From assembly GCA_050012375.1 (NCBI GenBank), contig JBEKHH010000007.1, positions 1 through 64,000 on the forward strand: a stretch of 64,000 nt of DNA, written 5' to 3'. Of this stretch, positions 9,160-18,220 are shown piece by piece (positions within the stretch are counted from its first letter, which is position 1; every line of letters begins with the position of its first letter). A model generated the notes under the pieces. That model had not been told where the DNA came from. It searched no databases and saw only the letters and a list, made by a program, of their open reading frames with translations. This DNA comes from PALSA-1353 sp050012375 (lineage in GTDB: Bacteria > Planctomycetota > Phycisphaerae > Tepidisphaerales > Tepidisphaeraceae). Both the position numbers and the translations under genes were made by a program.

Positions 9160-9693
9160 CTATTTCCTTATCCCCAAATCCGCGGAAGTAAACAGCGACT
9201 CCAGCACATAACCCGCCGACTCGATATTCTCCCTCGCCCCCTCCAACCGATCGATCACCGCCACGATCCGATCGATCTTCGCCCCCGCATCCCTCAAGGT
9301 CTTGGCCGCCTCCAGCACCTGCCCCCCGGTGGTCAGCACATCCTCCACAATCAGCACCGTCTCCCCGGCATTGAGCACTCCTTCGACTTGCTTGCTCGTG
9401 CCATAATCCTTCTTCTGATTCCGCACAAACACGCAAGGTTTCCCGCAAGCCATCGCCGTCGCCGCCGCCAGCGGCACCGCCCCCAACTCCGCCCCCGCGA
9501 TCCGATCCACCTTCGCCGTCACCTTCGCGGCAAACAGCTTCCCCAGCTCCACCAAAACATCGGGCTGGGTTTCGAACCGATATTTATCCAGATAATAATT
9601 GCTCTTCCGCCCGCTTCGCAGAGTAAACTCCCCGCGCAAAAGAGAAACCTCGGCAATCCGCTGTGCAAGCTGTTCCCGCGTCATATCAGCCAT
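9160..9693 (-). CDS. pyrE: Orotate phosphoribosyltransferase
   Basis: The enzyme makes orotidine monophosphate from orotate and PRPP in pyrimidine synthesis. It has 177 residues from 9693, and an ATG at 9684 is an equally possible start. The PRPP-binding loop is VLIVEDVLTTGGQVLEA. Other family landmarks are LRSGRKSNYYLDKYRFET near the N-terminus and FVRNQKKDYGTSKQVEG, the catalytic-loop lysine region. The gene converges on rnc, and an inverted repeat separates it from the next gene upstream. Confidence 0.93.
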   Translation of the reverse strand: MADMTREQLAQRIAEVSLLRGEFTLRSGRKSNYYLDKYRFETQPDVLVELGKLFAAKVTAKVDRIAGAELGAVPLAAATAMACGKPCVFVRNQKKDYGTSKQVEGVLNAGETVLIVEDVLTTGGQVLEAAKTLRDAGAKIDRIVAVIDRLEGARENIESAGYVLESLFTSADLGIRK

Positions 9694-9730
9694 GATCCGA
9701 TTGCTCGGCCCCGGCGTCAATGAGCGAATT

Positions 9731-9838
9731 CAAATGCCACCGCGAAGACGCGAAGAGTGCGAAGGCAGACGCGAAGAAATTCATTGGCTGATTTCTTCGC
9801 GCCGTCTTCGCACTCTTCGCGTCTTCGCGGTGGCATTT
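9731..9838. repeat. Long inverted repeat (GCGAAGACGCGAAGAG family)
   Basis: The left arm (9731-9780) and right arm (9791-9838) are complementary over nearly 50 bp: AAATGCCACCGCGAAGACGC, then GAAGAGTGCGAAG and a GCGAAGAAAT end. The loop is about 10 bp. It lies between pyrE and the next gene, 6 bp beyond that gene's stop codon. It could form a hairpin in the transcript. A single arm recurs at 69-97. Confidence 0.75.
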
Positions 9839-9843
9839 CGCCT

Positions 9844-10584
9844 TCACCAACCCCGAGTCGGCGTCGCAGCCGGGAAAAGCACGCCATTGCCCGGATATCC
9901 ACAGACCCCGTAGATCGCCCCGCAAGGACCGCACCCTTGCCACCATCCCGACGTCGAAGCGGAATGATAGTAATACCGATCGTAATCATCCCCAAAGCGC
10001 TGGGGCCGCGAGATCACCAACGACAAATCCCCATCGAAATACCGCGGCCCCACCGAAGCCACCGTCGGCCCAACGATCTCAATCGCCGCCGATCCCGTCG
10101 CCCTCGGCGTCTGGGGCCGATTCGCCGGCGCCAAAATCCGCCACGTTCGCTCGCTGAGCAAATCCTCAATCTCAAACAATCCCCGCAAATCGCCATCGTT
10201 CTGCAACCCGCCGATTGTCTCACCCGTCCTCACCGAAACTATCCGCCCGCCGACTCGAAGCGTGTTTTCGACCATCTGAACGCTGCCGAAGATCACCACA
10301 TCCGCATCCACCGATTTCCCCTGCGCGATCGCGGCATTCGCATCCGCCGGCACAATCCCCGCCACGATGACCGCCGAGATCCCCGAACCCTTCTGCAATC
10401 CGCTCGCCAATCCCTCCTGGAGCGCATGTCCGATCCATTCATGCCCCGCTTCGCCGATCACATCGAAGGGAAGAATCGCCACCTTCACCGCCGGCCGCGT
10501 GGCAGCCCCATCGCCAAACACTGCCGCAGGAATCCCCGCCGCCAGGAAAAACGCCAGGATTGCTCGCAACATGTCCGCCATCAT
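9844..10584 (-). CDS. Secreted protein with TolB-N-like domain
   Basis: The protein has 246 residues. A signal peptide (MLRAILAFFLAAGIPAAVFG, after an alternative start at 10572) is followed by VKVAILPFDVIGEAGHEWIGHALQEGLASGL. That pattern is typical of the TolB N-terminal or CsgG-like fold, in which a small alpha/beta domain senses or assembles in the periplasm. The next segment, VDADVVIFGSVQMVENTLRVGGRIV, fits the same fold. The C-terminus is rich in Tyr, Gly and Cys (DDYDRYYYHSAS, GCGPCGAIYGVCGYPGNG) with no assigned role. No operon partner is evident. Confidence 0.55.
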   Translation of the reverse strand: MMADMLRAILAFFLAAGIPAAVFGDGAATRPAVKVAILPFDVIGEAGHEWIGHALQEGLASGLQKGSGISAVIVAGIVPADANAAIAQGKSVDADVVIFGSVQMVENTLRVGGRIVSVRTGETIGGLQNDGDLRGLFEIEDLLSERTWRILAPANRPQTPRATGSAAIEIVGPTVASVGPRYFDGDLSLVISRPQRFGDDYDRYYYHSASTSGWWQGCGPCGAIYGVCGYPGNGVLFPAATPTRGW

Positions 10585-10757
10585 AACAACGCTCCCCCGC
10601 CTTAAATCGCCAAATTCCCCCCAACCAACCGCCCCTTCCCACCAACCGAATGTCGGCCAGGAGATTTATTCCATCCCTGACGGTATTTTACCCCAAATAT
10701 TTAGCGGCGGTGCGCAGCACCGCGGGTTCCATACCCCAGATCAGAAAGGCCCCCAAA

Positions 10758-11066
10758 ATGCTCCTAGCCGAATTCAGCATCTGGCCCATGGACAAAGGCG
10801 AAAGCGTCAGCCCGTACGTCGCCCGCTGCCTCGACATCATCGATCGCAGCGGCCTGGCCTACAAACTCGGTCCCCTCGGCACCTGCCTCGAAGGCGAATG
10901 GCCCGAGGTAATGGCCGTCATTCAAAAATGCTACGAAGACCTCGCCAAGGACTGCACGCGCATCACCTGCACGGCAAAGATGGACTGGCGAAAGGGCCAC
11001 AAAGGCCGACTGCAAACCAAGGTTGATTCGGTGGAGCAAAAGCTAGGACGCCCCTTGCGCAAATAA
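10758..11066 (+). CDS. MTH1187/YkoF-type thiamine-binding protein (UPF0045)
   Basis: The protein has 102 residues. It opens with LLAEFSIWPMDKGESVSPYVARCLDIIDRSGLAY and continues with LGPLGTCLEGEWPEVMAVIQKCYE, the hallmark of the UPF0045 ferredoxin-like fold that binds thiamine or its pyrimidine precursor. The start at 10758 matches the family N-terminus and has an AGAAAGG-type ribosome-binding site; the upstream extension has no family support. The next gene begins 28 bp downstream, so the two may share a transcript. Confidence 0.82.
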   Translation: MLLAEFSIWPMDKGESVSPYVARCLDIIDRSGLAYKLGPLGTCLEGEWPEVMAVIQKCYEDLAKDCTRITCTAKMDWRKGHKGRLQTKVDSVEQKLGRPLRK

Positions 11067-11094
11067 CCCAAACCGCAACTTCCCAAGGCGAATC

Positions 11095-11802
11095 ATGGCC
11101 AAGCGAAGCGCCGCATACACGGCCGAACTCTTAAATCTCCTGACAGATCTCCTGCGTCAATTGCGCGCCAGGATCAGAAAATCCCCGCCGCTTTTCGTCG
11201 TCGAAATCAAAAACGACTTCTCGCCGCACCCGGATTTCCTGCAAATCCTCATGACCGGAATCGCCGGCCCCAATCGAGCCTACGTTCGTCTCGGAAGCGG
11301 CCCGGAAATCGGCGACATCATCGCCTTCGCCGATGACCTCCCGGCCATCAACAAAGGCATCGCCGCCCTGCGCGAAGTAACTCCGGCCATCTTCAAACTC
11401 ATCGATCTCCTGCGCAGCGCCAACAAAAGCCCACGTCGCCGCGGTGGGGCCGCATCCCCGGTAAAAATGAGCCCCGACCAACAACTGACAATGGTCGCTC
11501 CCCTGGTCTGCACCCTGGTTGAGATCGCAAAGAAAAACCACCCGCGCTCCCGTTCCCTCCCAAAGATCATCGCCGGCCCAATCGTCTATCACCCGCTCGG
11601 CCAAGGCCGGCTCGAATTCCCCACCGGGACCAAGCTTCCCCGCGACATGACGAATCCGGAATTATGGCAGCAAATCGAAACGAATCTAAACCGCAACCAA
11701 CCCGTCATGCGTCTTTTGGAAATCCCCGTTCTTCAAGCAGCCGCCAGCGTAGCCAAGCAGATGCGCGACTCGTTAAAAGCCACAAAACCCCGCCCCGTTT
11801 AG
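11095..11802 (+). CDS. Uncharacterised 235-residue protein
   Basis: I do not recognise this protein. It begins with a helical, basic segment (AELLNLLTDLLRQLRARIRK) and a mixed alpha/beta part (PPLFVVEIKNDFSPHPDFL), then a helix pair (INKGIAALREVTPAIFKLIDLL). A basic linker and a second helical half with MVAPLVCTLVEIAKKN follow. There is no signal peptide or membrane segment. It follows the thiamine-binding gene by 28 bp. Codon use resembles that of its neighbours, so it is probably a real gene. Confidence 0.6.
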   Translation: MAKRSAAYTAELLNLLTDLLRQLRARIRKSPPLFVVEIKNDFSPHPDFLQILMTGIAGPNRAYVRLGSGPEIGDIIAFADDLPAINKGIAALREVTPAIFKLIDLLRSANKSPRRRGGAASPVKMSPDQQLTMVAPLVCTLVEIAKKNHPRSRSLPKIIAGPIVYHPLGQGRLEFPTGTKLPRDMTNPELWQQIETNLNRNQPVMRLLEIPVLQAAASVAKQMRDSLKATKPRPV

Positions 11803-12191
11803 CCGCGACCCGAAGGGGAGCGCGTCTTCGCCCACGCAACCGCACCAAAAAATAAAGAGGACGCCATTCGGCGGTGCACGGATCGACGGAACTCGCCGAA
11901 ATCAGATGAGAATGAGAATGAACGCAGATAAAAATCGGTGCAATTGCTGAACATATGACATGCCTGGCGCAACAAAAGCGGGGACGCATTTCCGCGTCCC
12001 CGTTTCTCTCCCGCTCCGCCAAGCCGGGCACCCACCCTCTCTCCGGCCACATCCGAACGCTTCTGCGAATCCGAGGCACTCGCCAATCGCGTTCGCCCCA
12101 AATCGCAGATGCCTTCGGAACTCAAGACAACATATATCGCTTCAAAAGAAAAAAATCAAGCCGGAAATTCAGCCGACAGCTATTTTAGCCC
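11803..12191. other. Gene-free region with a terminator-like hairpin
   Basis: No convincing gene is visible. At 11980-12001 GGGGACGC and GCGTCCCC form a perfect 8-bp stem around a 6-base loop, followed by GTTTCTCTC. It could terminate the operon ending at 11802, although it lies about 180 bp away. The rest of the region is unremarkable. Confidence 0.5.
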
Positions 12192-12524
12192 TCAGTTATT
12201 TAGCGGACACCGCCCCGACGTGCGCTTGCCGCAAATCGGCGGCAGCAAACTGTCCGGCTCGGCGGTCATCAATAGAAACGCGGTGAGAACTTTGACGATC
12301 AACTCCGGCTGGCTCCGAACCGAAAGCTTCCCGTGCAGACGATCCATGTGTGCGTGCACCGTATGCGGCGACAACTCCAGCCGGCGCGCAATCTCCGACT
12401 CCCTCTGATCCTCGAGCATGGCTTGCACAACCTGAACTTCGCGGTGCGAAAGCTTCAACTTCTCGGCCAGTCGCTCCCACGCGGCTTCGTTTAGAAATGA
12501 CGACAATGAGGATGGATCAGCCAT
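12192..12524 (-). CDS. LuxR-type helix-turn-helix regulator, DNA-binding domain only
   Basis: The protein has 110 residues and is almost entirely a GerE/LuxR DNA-binding domain: LSHREVQVVQAMLEDQRESE, IARRLELSPHTVHAHMDRLHGKLSVRSQPELIVKV. No receiver or ligand domain precedes it, so it is a solo regulator. The partner signal is unknown. It is divergent from the sigma-factor gene, with about 160 bp between the starts. Regulation of that gene is possible but not shown. Confidence 0.8.
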   Translation of the reverse strand: MADPSSLSSFLNEAAWERLAEKLKLSHREVQVVQAMLEDQRESEIARRLELSPHTVHAHMDRLHGKLSVRSQPELIVKVLTAFLLMTAEPDSLLPPICGKRTSGRCPLNN

Positions 12525-12682
12525 TCGCCCATCTCGGTTAATCAGATCTTAACAAATCCCATCGTCCGACGCGAATACCAGCACGATGCTGATACGTGGT
12601 TATTGCAGGAGCGGGAATATTCGGAATCATTCGCCGAGTTTCTTGTCACCTATCGGTCGTTTCTAAGCACTTATATTGGGAT

Positions 12683-14542
12683 ATGATAGATGCCAGAGCA
12701 ATGCGTGCGACCGAATGCCCTGATACCGAGTTGGTGGCCCAAAGCCTGGCAGGTCACCGGGACGCTTTCCGTCAGATTGTCGAGCGCTATCAAACCCTGA
12801 TTTGTTCCCTGGCGTACAGTGCCACCGGCAGCCTCGGCCGGAGCGAGGACCTGGCCCAGGAGACATTCGTGACGGCCTGGAGGCAATTGGCGGACCTGCG
12901 CCAGCCGTCGAAGCTGCGGCCCTGGTTGTGCACCATCGTTCGTTTTCTCATCGGCAAGGAGATCAGGCGCCAAGGACGTGAGCCGACCCACACCGCCGAA
13001 CCGTTGGAAGCGGTGGGCGAAGTGGCTGCACCGGAACCACTCCCGCCCGACCAAGTGATCAGCCAAGAGGAAAAGGCGATTCTCTGGCGCTCACTGGAAT
13101 CCATCCCGAAAGTCTATCGCGAACCTCTGGTCTTGTTTTACCGCGAGCATCAGTCCGTGGAAAAGGTCGCCGCCGAATTGGAACTGACTGAAGACGCAGT
13201 CAAGCAGCGGCTCTCGCGCGGGCGCAACCTTCTGCGCGAGCAAATGTTGGCCTTTGTGGAGGGGGCGCTGGCCAAAACTTCTCCGGGCAAGGCTTTTACG
13301 GTTGGTGTGGTGGCGGCCCTGCCGCTGCTGGCAACTTCGGCCAAAGCTGTGACCGCGGGCGCTGCCGTCAAGGGCGCATCAACGGGTAAGGCCGCAACCG
13401 GGTTGGGAGCATTAGTGGAGGCAATTCTTATGACAAGCACCACAAAAATCATCATTGCCGCGGTGGTCGTTGTTGCCGCGGTCGCCACTTTTCTTGTAAT
13501 GCAAAATCAACCGCCGGTTGTAAGTCAAAATCCCGCTCCGGCAGCAACCCAAAACAGCCAGGCTCCGGCTACGATGCGTCTCTCCAGCATCCATATCCGG
13601 GGTCAAATGCGCACGCCGCCGGGCGACAACTTCAGCTTTATCATGCCCGAGGCGGATTTCGTCACCATCGACTTATGGAAGCAGTTGGAGCCCAAGTTGA
13701 AATGGCGGGTCGAGAAGCCGGGACGCGTGGCGGTCATGGACGGCCAATCGACGGCGCTATACCTCAAAGACGCCAAAGTTGTGAACAAGTTGCCGCAGCC
13801 GGCGGCAGACGCTTTTGATACCGACTGGCTCCACACGATTGCGGACTTGAGCAATTCGATCACCAGCGAAATCAGGAGCGCCCGCGTCAAGGGCTGGCAA
13901 GTGGATACCGCCGAAGAACATGCCAAGGACGGCCGGGCCGAATCCGTGGTGACGATCCAGAGCAAAGCCGGACTGCCTGACAATAACTATGAGAAGAATA
14001 AGTTTTTCGATACCGCGGACCTGCGCCGGGTGTACCGGTTTGATGCGCAGACAAAGCAGTTAGAAGCGGTGCAAGTTTATCTGGAAGCCAAGTCCGGCGA
14101 GGTGCTGATCTTCCAGACCAGCCAGATTGACTACAACCAGCCCATCGATCCCGCGGTGTTTCATCTTGATCTGCCGGCGGACGTGAGTTGGTACAAGGAG
14201 CCGCAAAGACTGCCGGACAATGCGAAATACGCCGCCATGACGCCGCAGCAGGCCGCCCGCGCCTTCTTCGAAGCTTGCGGACGTAAAGATTGGACTGAGG
14301 CCCAAAAGTTCTATCCAATGCCACTGGATGATCGCCTGAAACAGCTCCTCGGCGGTCTTGAGATCGTCAACCTGGGCGACGCCTTCAGCTCCCCACCGTA
14401 CCCGGGTTGGTTCGTGCCTTACGAAATCAAGTTTCCCTATTACGATTTCAAACTTCCACTTCAAAAGGCCATCAAGAAGCAAAACCTGGCCGTGAGGAAG
14501 GATAATCCGGCGGGCCGATGGCAAGTTGATGGCGGGCTCTGA
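12683..14542 (+). CDS. ECF-type sigma factor fused to a membrane-anchored sensor-like domain
   Basis: The protein has 619 residues from 12683; an ATG at 12701 is an alternative start. The first part is a complete ECF sigma factor: region 2 (FRQIVERYQTLICSLAYSAT, EDLAQETFVTAWRQ) and region 4 (LESIPKVYREPLVLFYRE, VAAELELTEDAVKQRLSRGR). An Ala/Val-rich stretch and one clear transmembrane helix (IIIAAVVVVAAVATFLVM, about residues 256-273) follow. About 340 residues lie beyond the membrane. They include a beta-rich region (YRFDAQTKQLEAVQVYLE, FHLDLPADVSWY) resembling LolA/RseB-like folds. A sigma factor and its own membrane restraint may therefore be one chain. Confidence 0.8.
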   Translation: MIDARAMRATECPDTELVAQSLAGHRDAFRQIVERYQTLICSLAYSATGSLGRSEDLAQETFVTAWRQLADLRQPSKLRPWLCTIVRFLIGKEIRRQGREPTHTAEPLEAVGEVAAPEPLPPDQVISQEEKAILWRSLESIPKVYREPLVLFYREHQSVEKVAAELELTEDAVKQRLSRGRNLLREQMLAFVEGALAKTSPGKAFTVGVVAALPLLATSAKAVTAGAAVKGASTGKAATGLGALVEAILMTSTTKIIIAAVVVVAAVATFLVMQNQPPVVSQNPAPAATQNSQAPATMRLSSIHIRGQMRTPPGDNFSFIMPEADFVTIDLWKQLEPKLKWRVEKPGRVAVMDGQSTALYLKDAKVVNKLPQPAADAFDTDWLHTIADLSNSITSEIRSARVKGWQVDTAEEHAKDGRAESVVTIQSKAGLPDNNYEKNKFFDTADLRRVYRFDAQTKQLEAVQVYLEAKSGEVLIFQTSQIDYNQPIDPAVFHLDLPADVSWYKEPQRLPDNAKYAAMTPQQAARAFFEACGRKDWTEAQKFYPMPLDDRLKQLLGGLEIVNLGDAFSSPPYPGWFVPYEIKFPYYDFKLPLQKAIKKQNLAVRKDNPAGRWQVDGGL

Positions 14543-14743
14543 TCGCCGTTTGATTTCGCCAGACCGGAATCCAACCCGAACGGCCGACGGAAGACAATTC
14601 CTGGGGACGCCGAAATCGGGTCACTCTTGAATTCCTCTCTTGGGCCTGCTTGCGGTGCGGATATACCCCGGATTAACTTGCCACAGCCAGATTTCCCGAT
14701 AACCTAATCGACGAACGGATTTGCATCACACGAGGTTTCACGG

Positions 14744-16219
14744 ATGGGACGGCACGCTCTCCTTACCTTTGTCATTTGTTTGCTGGCGGCATTGGCGACG
14801 GCTCGGGCCGATCTTGTCACTGATATTGATTCGGTCTTGCACGACAAGCTCCTCAATCGAGCGGCCGTCGGCATCGACATTGTGCGCTTCGGCTCTTCAG
14901 CCAGCGACGTCTCCACCATCTATCGCACCGATCCAACTCTGCCGCTGGTCCCGGCCAGCAATCTGAAAGTGATAACCACCTCCGCCGCGCTCGAGCAACT
15001 GGGTCCGGATTTCAAATTCCGCACGCTGCTGCTGTATCACGATGGTGATTTGGTGCTGATCGGCGACGGCGATCCAACTTTCGGCGATGCCGAATTGCTG
15101 AAAAAAGTCGGCTGGGATGTGGACACCGTTTTCAAAACCTGGGCCGCGGGACTTGCCAGGAATTTCCATGCGGCTCGTGATTTGCTTATCGACGATAGCA
15201 TTTTCGACGAGGAATTCCTACATCCCAATTGGCCGGCCGATCAGACCCAGAAGCGTTACGTCGCCGAGATCGCCGGTCTGAATCTCAACGCCAATTGCGT
15301 GGACGTTTACGTTCGCCCCGGTGGATTCGGCCGGCTGGTTGATTTCTGGACCGATCCCGCGACTCGCTACTTCTCGATCAAAAACAGTTGCGTCACCAGC
15401 GACGACAACGCCGTCTGGCTTTCGCGCCAGCCGGGTACGAACGACCTGATCCTTCGCGGCACGGCTCGCTCGGCCAACGTGGTGCCCGTCTGGGTCACCA
15501 TTCACGACCCGCCGATGTACACCGGCGCCCTGTTGGCCGAAACGCTCAAATCGGCCGGCATTTCCCTGTCGGGCACGGTCAAGCGCGATCGCACCGCCCG
15601 CCAGGCTTATCTCGCCGCACTGACGAATCATGATGCAACCTGGACGCTCCTGGCCGTTCACGAAACTCCGCTGCTCAGCGTCATCGACCGCGCCAACAAG
15701 GACAGCATGAATCTCTACGCCGAATGCCTCTGCAAGCGCCTGGGTTTCGCCAAATCGGGTGCCGGCACCTGGCAAGCCGGCACGGCGGCGGTGGGGGGGT
15801 TCCTGAATTCGCTGAACATTCCCCCGTCGCAGTACACGCTGGACGATGGCTGTGGATTGTCGAAGAACAATACGATCAGCTCCCACCTGATGGTGACCGT
15901 GCTGACTCACGATTATTTCGGAGGGAATTCCGCGGCGTGGCTGGCGTCCCTGTCCGTCGCCGGCGAGGACGGCACTCTGGCCGAGCGATTTCACGGCTCG
16001 GATCTTCGCGGCCGGGTCATCGCCAAGAGCGGCTATGTCAACGGAGTCAGTTGTCTCAGCGGATATCTGCACGCCAAGGACGACAATTGGTATTGCTTCA
16101 GCATCATGTTCAACGGCATACCCGAGGGCAGCAACAGCGGCGCGAAATTCCTACAGGAGCGCATCGTTCGCGCCGTGGACCAACACGCCCTGGCCGTCGC
16201 CCAGGCTCGCGCCAATTGA
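14744..16219 (+). CDS. dacB: D-alanyl-D-alanine carboxypeptidase/endopeptidase (PBP4, S13 family)
   Basis: The protein has 491 residues with a signal peptide (LLTFVICLLAALATARA). All three penicillin-binding motifs are visible: SxxK at Ser72-Lys75 in PASNLKVITTSAAL, SxN at Ser321-Asn323 in KDSMNLYAECL, and K-S-G at Lys428. The family trims or cuts peptidoglycan cross-links in the periplasm. A planctomycete with such a gene is expected to have peptidoglycan. The gene stands alone, about 200 bp after the sigma-factor gene. Confidence 0.88.
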   Translation: MGRHALLTFVICLLAALATARADLVTDIDSVLHDKLLNRAAVGIDIVRFGSSASDVSTIYRTDPTLPLVPASNLKVITTSAALEQLGPDFKFRTLLLYHDGDLVLIGDGDPTFGDAELLKKVGWDVDTVFKTWAAGLARNFHAARDLLIDDSIFDEEFLHPNWPADQTQKRYVAEIAGLNLNANCVDVYVRPGGFGRLVDFWTDPATRYFSIKNSCVTSDDNAVWLSRQPGTNDLILRGTARSANVVPVWVTIHDPPMYTGALLAETLKSAGISLSGTVKRDRTARQAYLAALTNHDATWTLLAVHETPLLSVIDRANKDSMNLYAECLCKRLGFAKSGAGTWQAGTAAVGGFLNSLNIPPSQYTLDDGCGLSKNNTISSHLMVTVLTHDYFGGNSAAWLASLSVAGEDGTLAERFHGSDLRGRVIAKSGYVNGVSCLSGYLHAKDDNWYCFSIMFNGIPEGSNSGAKFLQERIVRAVDQHALAVAQARAN

Positions 16220-16275
16220 CCCGCGCTTGCACAGTCCCAATGAATAATCTCTAGCCCGGGAAATCAAGCTTCACC

Positions 16276-16400
16276 GCCCGCGAGTACGCTCGAGAGCGCG
16301 GAGAACGCGGAGAAAAAGCAGGGTTTCACCGGCTGTCGTGCGGCGCATTCTGCAAGATCGATTTCTCAGCGTTCTCCGCGTTCTCTAGCGAAGCGAGCGG
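16276..16400. repeat. Inverted repeat (GCGGAGAACGCGGAGAAA family)
   Basis: The left arm at about 16276-16315 (GAGAGCGCGGAGAACGCGG then AGAAA) is complementary to the right arm at about 16360-16400 (TTTCTCAGCGTTCTCCGCG then TTCTC). A 45-bp loop separates them. It lies between dacB and the next minus-strand gene. The repeat is of the same general design as those at 9731-9838 and 61331-61592 but differs in sequence. Confidence 0.65.
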
Positions 16401-16422
16401 TTAAAAATCTGTTTAGAAGTTC

Positions 16423-16665
16423 CTATTTCCCCTCGACCAGTTCGTAAAACCCCGTGGTGTCGCGCTTGAGGTAGCCCTTGTCGGCCAACTCTTCCCAGAT
16501 CTCTTTGCCAAACCCCGACGGCGGCTGGATGGAGACGATCACGCTCTTTGCGCCGCCGCTGAGCGGACCATGGCCGACCTTGGAATCATCGTCCAGGCGC
16601 GTGAGCTTCATTCGTTTCTTGAACGCCTTGAGCGCTTTCTTCAATTGATCGTCAGTGCTGGGCAT
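16423..16665 (-). CDS. Small conserved-looking protein of unknown function
   Basis: The protein has 80 residues: a charged N-terminal helix (QLKKALKAFKKRMKLTRLDD), a Gly/Ser hinge (GHGPLSGGAKSVIVSI), and a short winged-helix-like end (WEELADKGYLKRDTTGFYEL). It has no signal or membrane segment. A ribosome-binding site (AAGGAG) lies before the start codon. I do not know its function. It may belong to the host side of the element A boundary. Confidence 0.55.
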   Translation of the reverse strand: MPSTDDQLKKALKAFKKRMKLTRLDDDSKVGHGPLSGGAKSVIVSIQPPSGFGKEIWEELADKGYLKRDTTGFYELVEGK

Positions 16666-16688
16666 GGCGTGCTCCTTGGAAATCTTTG

Positions 16689-16809
16689 CAACGGAATTGT
16701 ACCGGCGTTCAGCGGGAAGTGCATCTCGCCTGGGTGCAGGAAGCGGACGGGCTCGGTCGCCTCAGTGGGATCGAATGGGCCACGATCGTCGAAGAAATTG
16801 TTTGGTGAC
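16689..16809 (+). pseudogene. Remnant of a homologue of the 26848-27261 gene
   Basis: The last 27 codons read AWVQEADGLGRLSGIEWATIV then EEIVW and stop. This parallels AWVQEADRPSTLNGDERATI then VEEIAW and stop in the intact gene of element B. Nucleotide similarity continues about 20 bp past the stop. Upstream the similarity fades and no start codon fits, so only the 3' end survives. Confidence 0.7.
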
Positions 16810-16874
16810 GTTGGCTCGAATCTTGTCATTCGGTGATAAAATCGAGCTGTCCTCGCACCTTCTGGGATGTCGTG

Positions 16875-17993
16875 ATGACTCAGGTATTGGAATATGCCAC
16901 GCCGCCGCGGCCGTTGATAAATCGCAAGATGATCGCGGCCCTGATGCTGGTACTGGGCACCGCCATCTATGCGGCCCTCTGCTGGCCCGCGATGCATCAG
17001 CGTGGCTATCCACCGTTGGACCATTTCTGGAGCGGGATGACCTACTTGTGGGTTTTTCCAATTCCGCTCTTCACGCTGATTTGTCCACACGGGAAATTCT
17101 CCCGTCGGGTGCTCGTTCTGTATGCGCTAATCAGCGCCTATATTGACGGGTGTACGGTCGTGATGATTGTTCCACATCTGTTCGATCCGTTTGAAGGAAT
17201 CCCGATGTTGGTCTTTTTCGGACCGATTCACCTGATTGGCATTGGCGCCATCGCTTGGATCAGCCGTTTCATTTTCAGGGCCTTGGGGATTGAATCGGAA
17301 TCGGAGTCGCCGGCGAAAATGGAGGGGCGTACCGCTGGCCGAATTGTTGCCGTCCTGGCGATCCTGGGGGCGGCGGCCGCGTTTCCATATGTCTTTCGCT
17401 TATGCGCCAAAGCAATAGATATACACGAGGGTGCGGCGCGGGCCGACGCGCTTTGGACGGATCACACCGCCTATATCCTGTCTGTCAATTCCTGGATGAT
17501 TCCGCATCAGGCGGGAAATTATGACATCTATAGCTTTTTCGACGCCAGCTCGGGATTGCCGTTGCGACACGAAATGGGCCATGAATATGAGCTGGGTTAC
17601 AAGGCCCGCATCCAGGAGCTGCTGTCCAGCCGCGGCGTTCCGTCCTGGTCACATAAGCATCAACTCGTTTCCGACGCCGATCTGTTGGGAATGTTTAACG
17701 CCAAGGACATGACGCTGGTGACGGCATATCCGCATGACATTTCCCCCAACGTGGTGCTGATGCATGGGGGCACCATGTACCGATGGGGTGGGTCCTTCAG
17801 TTCTGGCTCGAATTCGCTCGAGGTCGAAACGCGGTGCGGCGGGAATTTCGGCGACTCAAACTATTTCGGCGACGCAGCCACTGGCCGTCTCGCGAAGTAT
17901 CCTGGCGTAACTTTCGTGCGCGGCGGCAACCATTGGATTGCGGCCGTTTCTGAAGACGGGTGGCTTCTGAGCGCCGCCATGAAATCACCATGA
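16875..17993 (+). CDS. Integral membrane protein, cargo of element A
   Basis: The protein has 372 residues from the ATG at 16875; an in-frame GTG lies at 16833. The N-terminal half has about four or five hydrophobic helices (MIAALMLVLGTAIYAALCW, LWVFPIPLFTLICP, LVFFGPIHLIGIGAIAW, IVAVLAILGAAAAFPYVF). The C-terminal 200 residues are soluble, with a repeated GG-x-S pattern and no recognised motif. It occupies the position that the pentapeptide/nucleotidyltransferase cassette fills in element B. Its function is unknown. Confidence 0.6.
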   Translation: MTQVLEYATPPRPLINRKMIAALMLVLGTAIYAALCWPAMHQRGYPPLDHFWSGMTYLWVFPIPLFTLICPHGKFSRRVLVLYALISAYIDGCTVVMIVPHLFDPFEGIPMLVFFGPIHLIGIGAIAWISRFIFRALGIESESESPAKMEGRTAGRIVAVLAILGAAAAFPYVFRLCAKAIDIHEGAARADALWTDHTAYILSVNSWMIPHQAGNYDIYSFFDASSGLPLRHEMGHEYELGYKARIQELLSSRGVPSWSHKHQLVSDADLLGMFNAKDMTLVTAYPHDISPNVVLMHGGTMYRWGGSFSSGSNSLEVETRCGGNFGDSNYFGDAATGRLAKYPGVTFVRGGNHWIAAVSEDGWLLSAAMKSP

Positions 17994-18069
17994 TTTTGCC
18001 CGAGAGAGCTAGAGGGGCCGCGAATTTCAAAGTCGAGCCGTTTTTCTTTATTCAGGGACCACCTCCCTG

Positions 18070-18216
18070 AATGAGCCGTCGAACTGAAGTTCTTCAAATG
18101 CCGAGCCGTTTGGCGATCTGGCTTTGCCAATTCCTGAAAGAAATAACCTGTTCACTTCATCAGCCAGCGTTCGGGCCATTGCCTGACTGCTCGGCGTCGT
18201 GAAATCCAGCGAATCA
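18070..18216 (-). pseudogene. Fragment of a serine resolvase gene
   Basis: Bases 18070-18165 align with 29193-29290, the 3' end of the intact resolvase gene. Examples are AATGAGCCGTCG and CCTGTTCACTTCATC. Bases 18176-18216 align with 29415-29456 (CCATTGCCTG, CTCGGCGTCGTGAAATCCA). The piece between is deleted and the 5' half is gone. No open frame remains. Confidence 0.8.
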
Positions 18217-18220
18217 ATAC

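Noticed and set aside
16641..17090. 149-codon minus-strand frame across the element A remnant
   Set aside because: It is antisense to the degraded WVQEAD-gene end and the membrane protein. A similar antisense frame occurs opposite the intact gene in element B, showing that it is a shadow.
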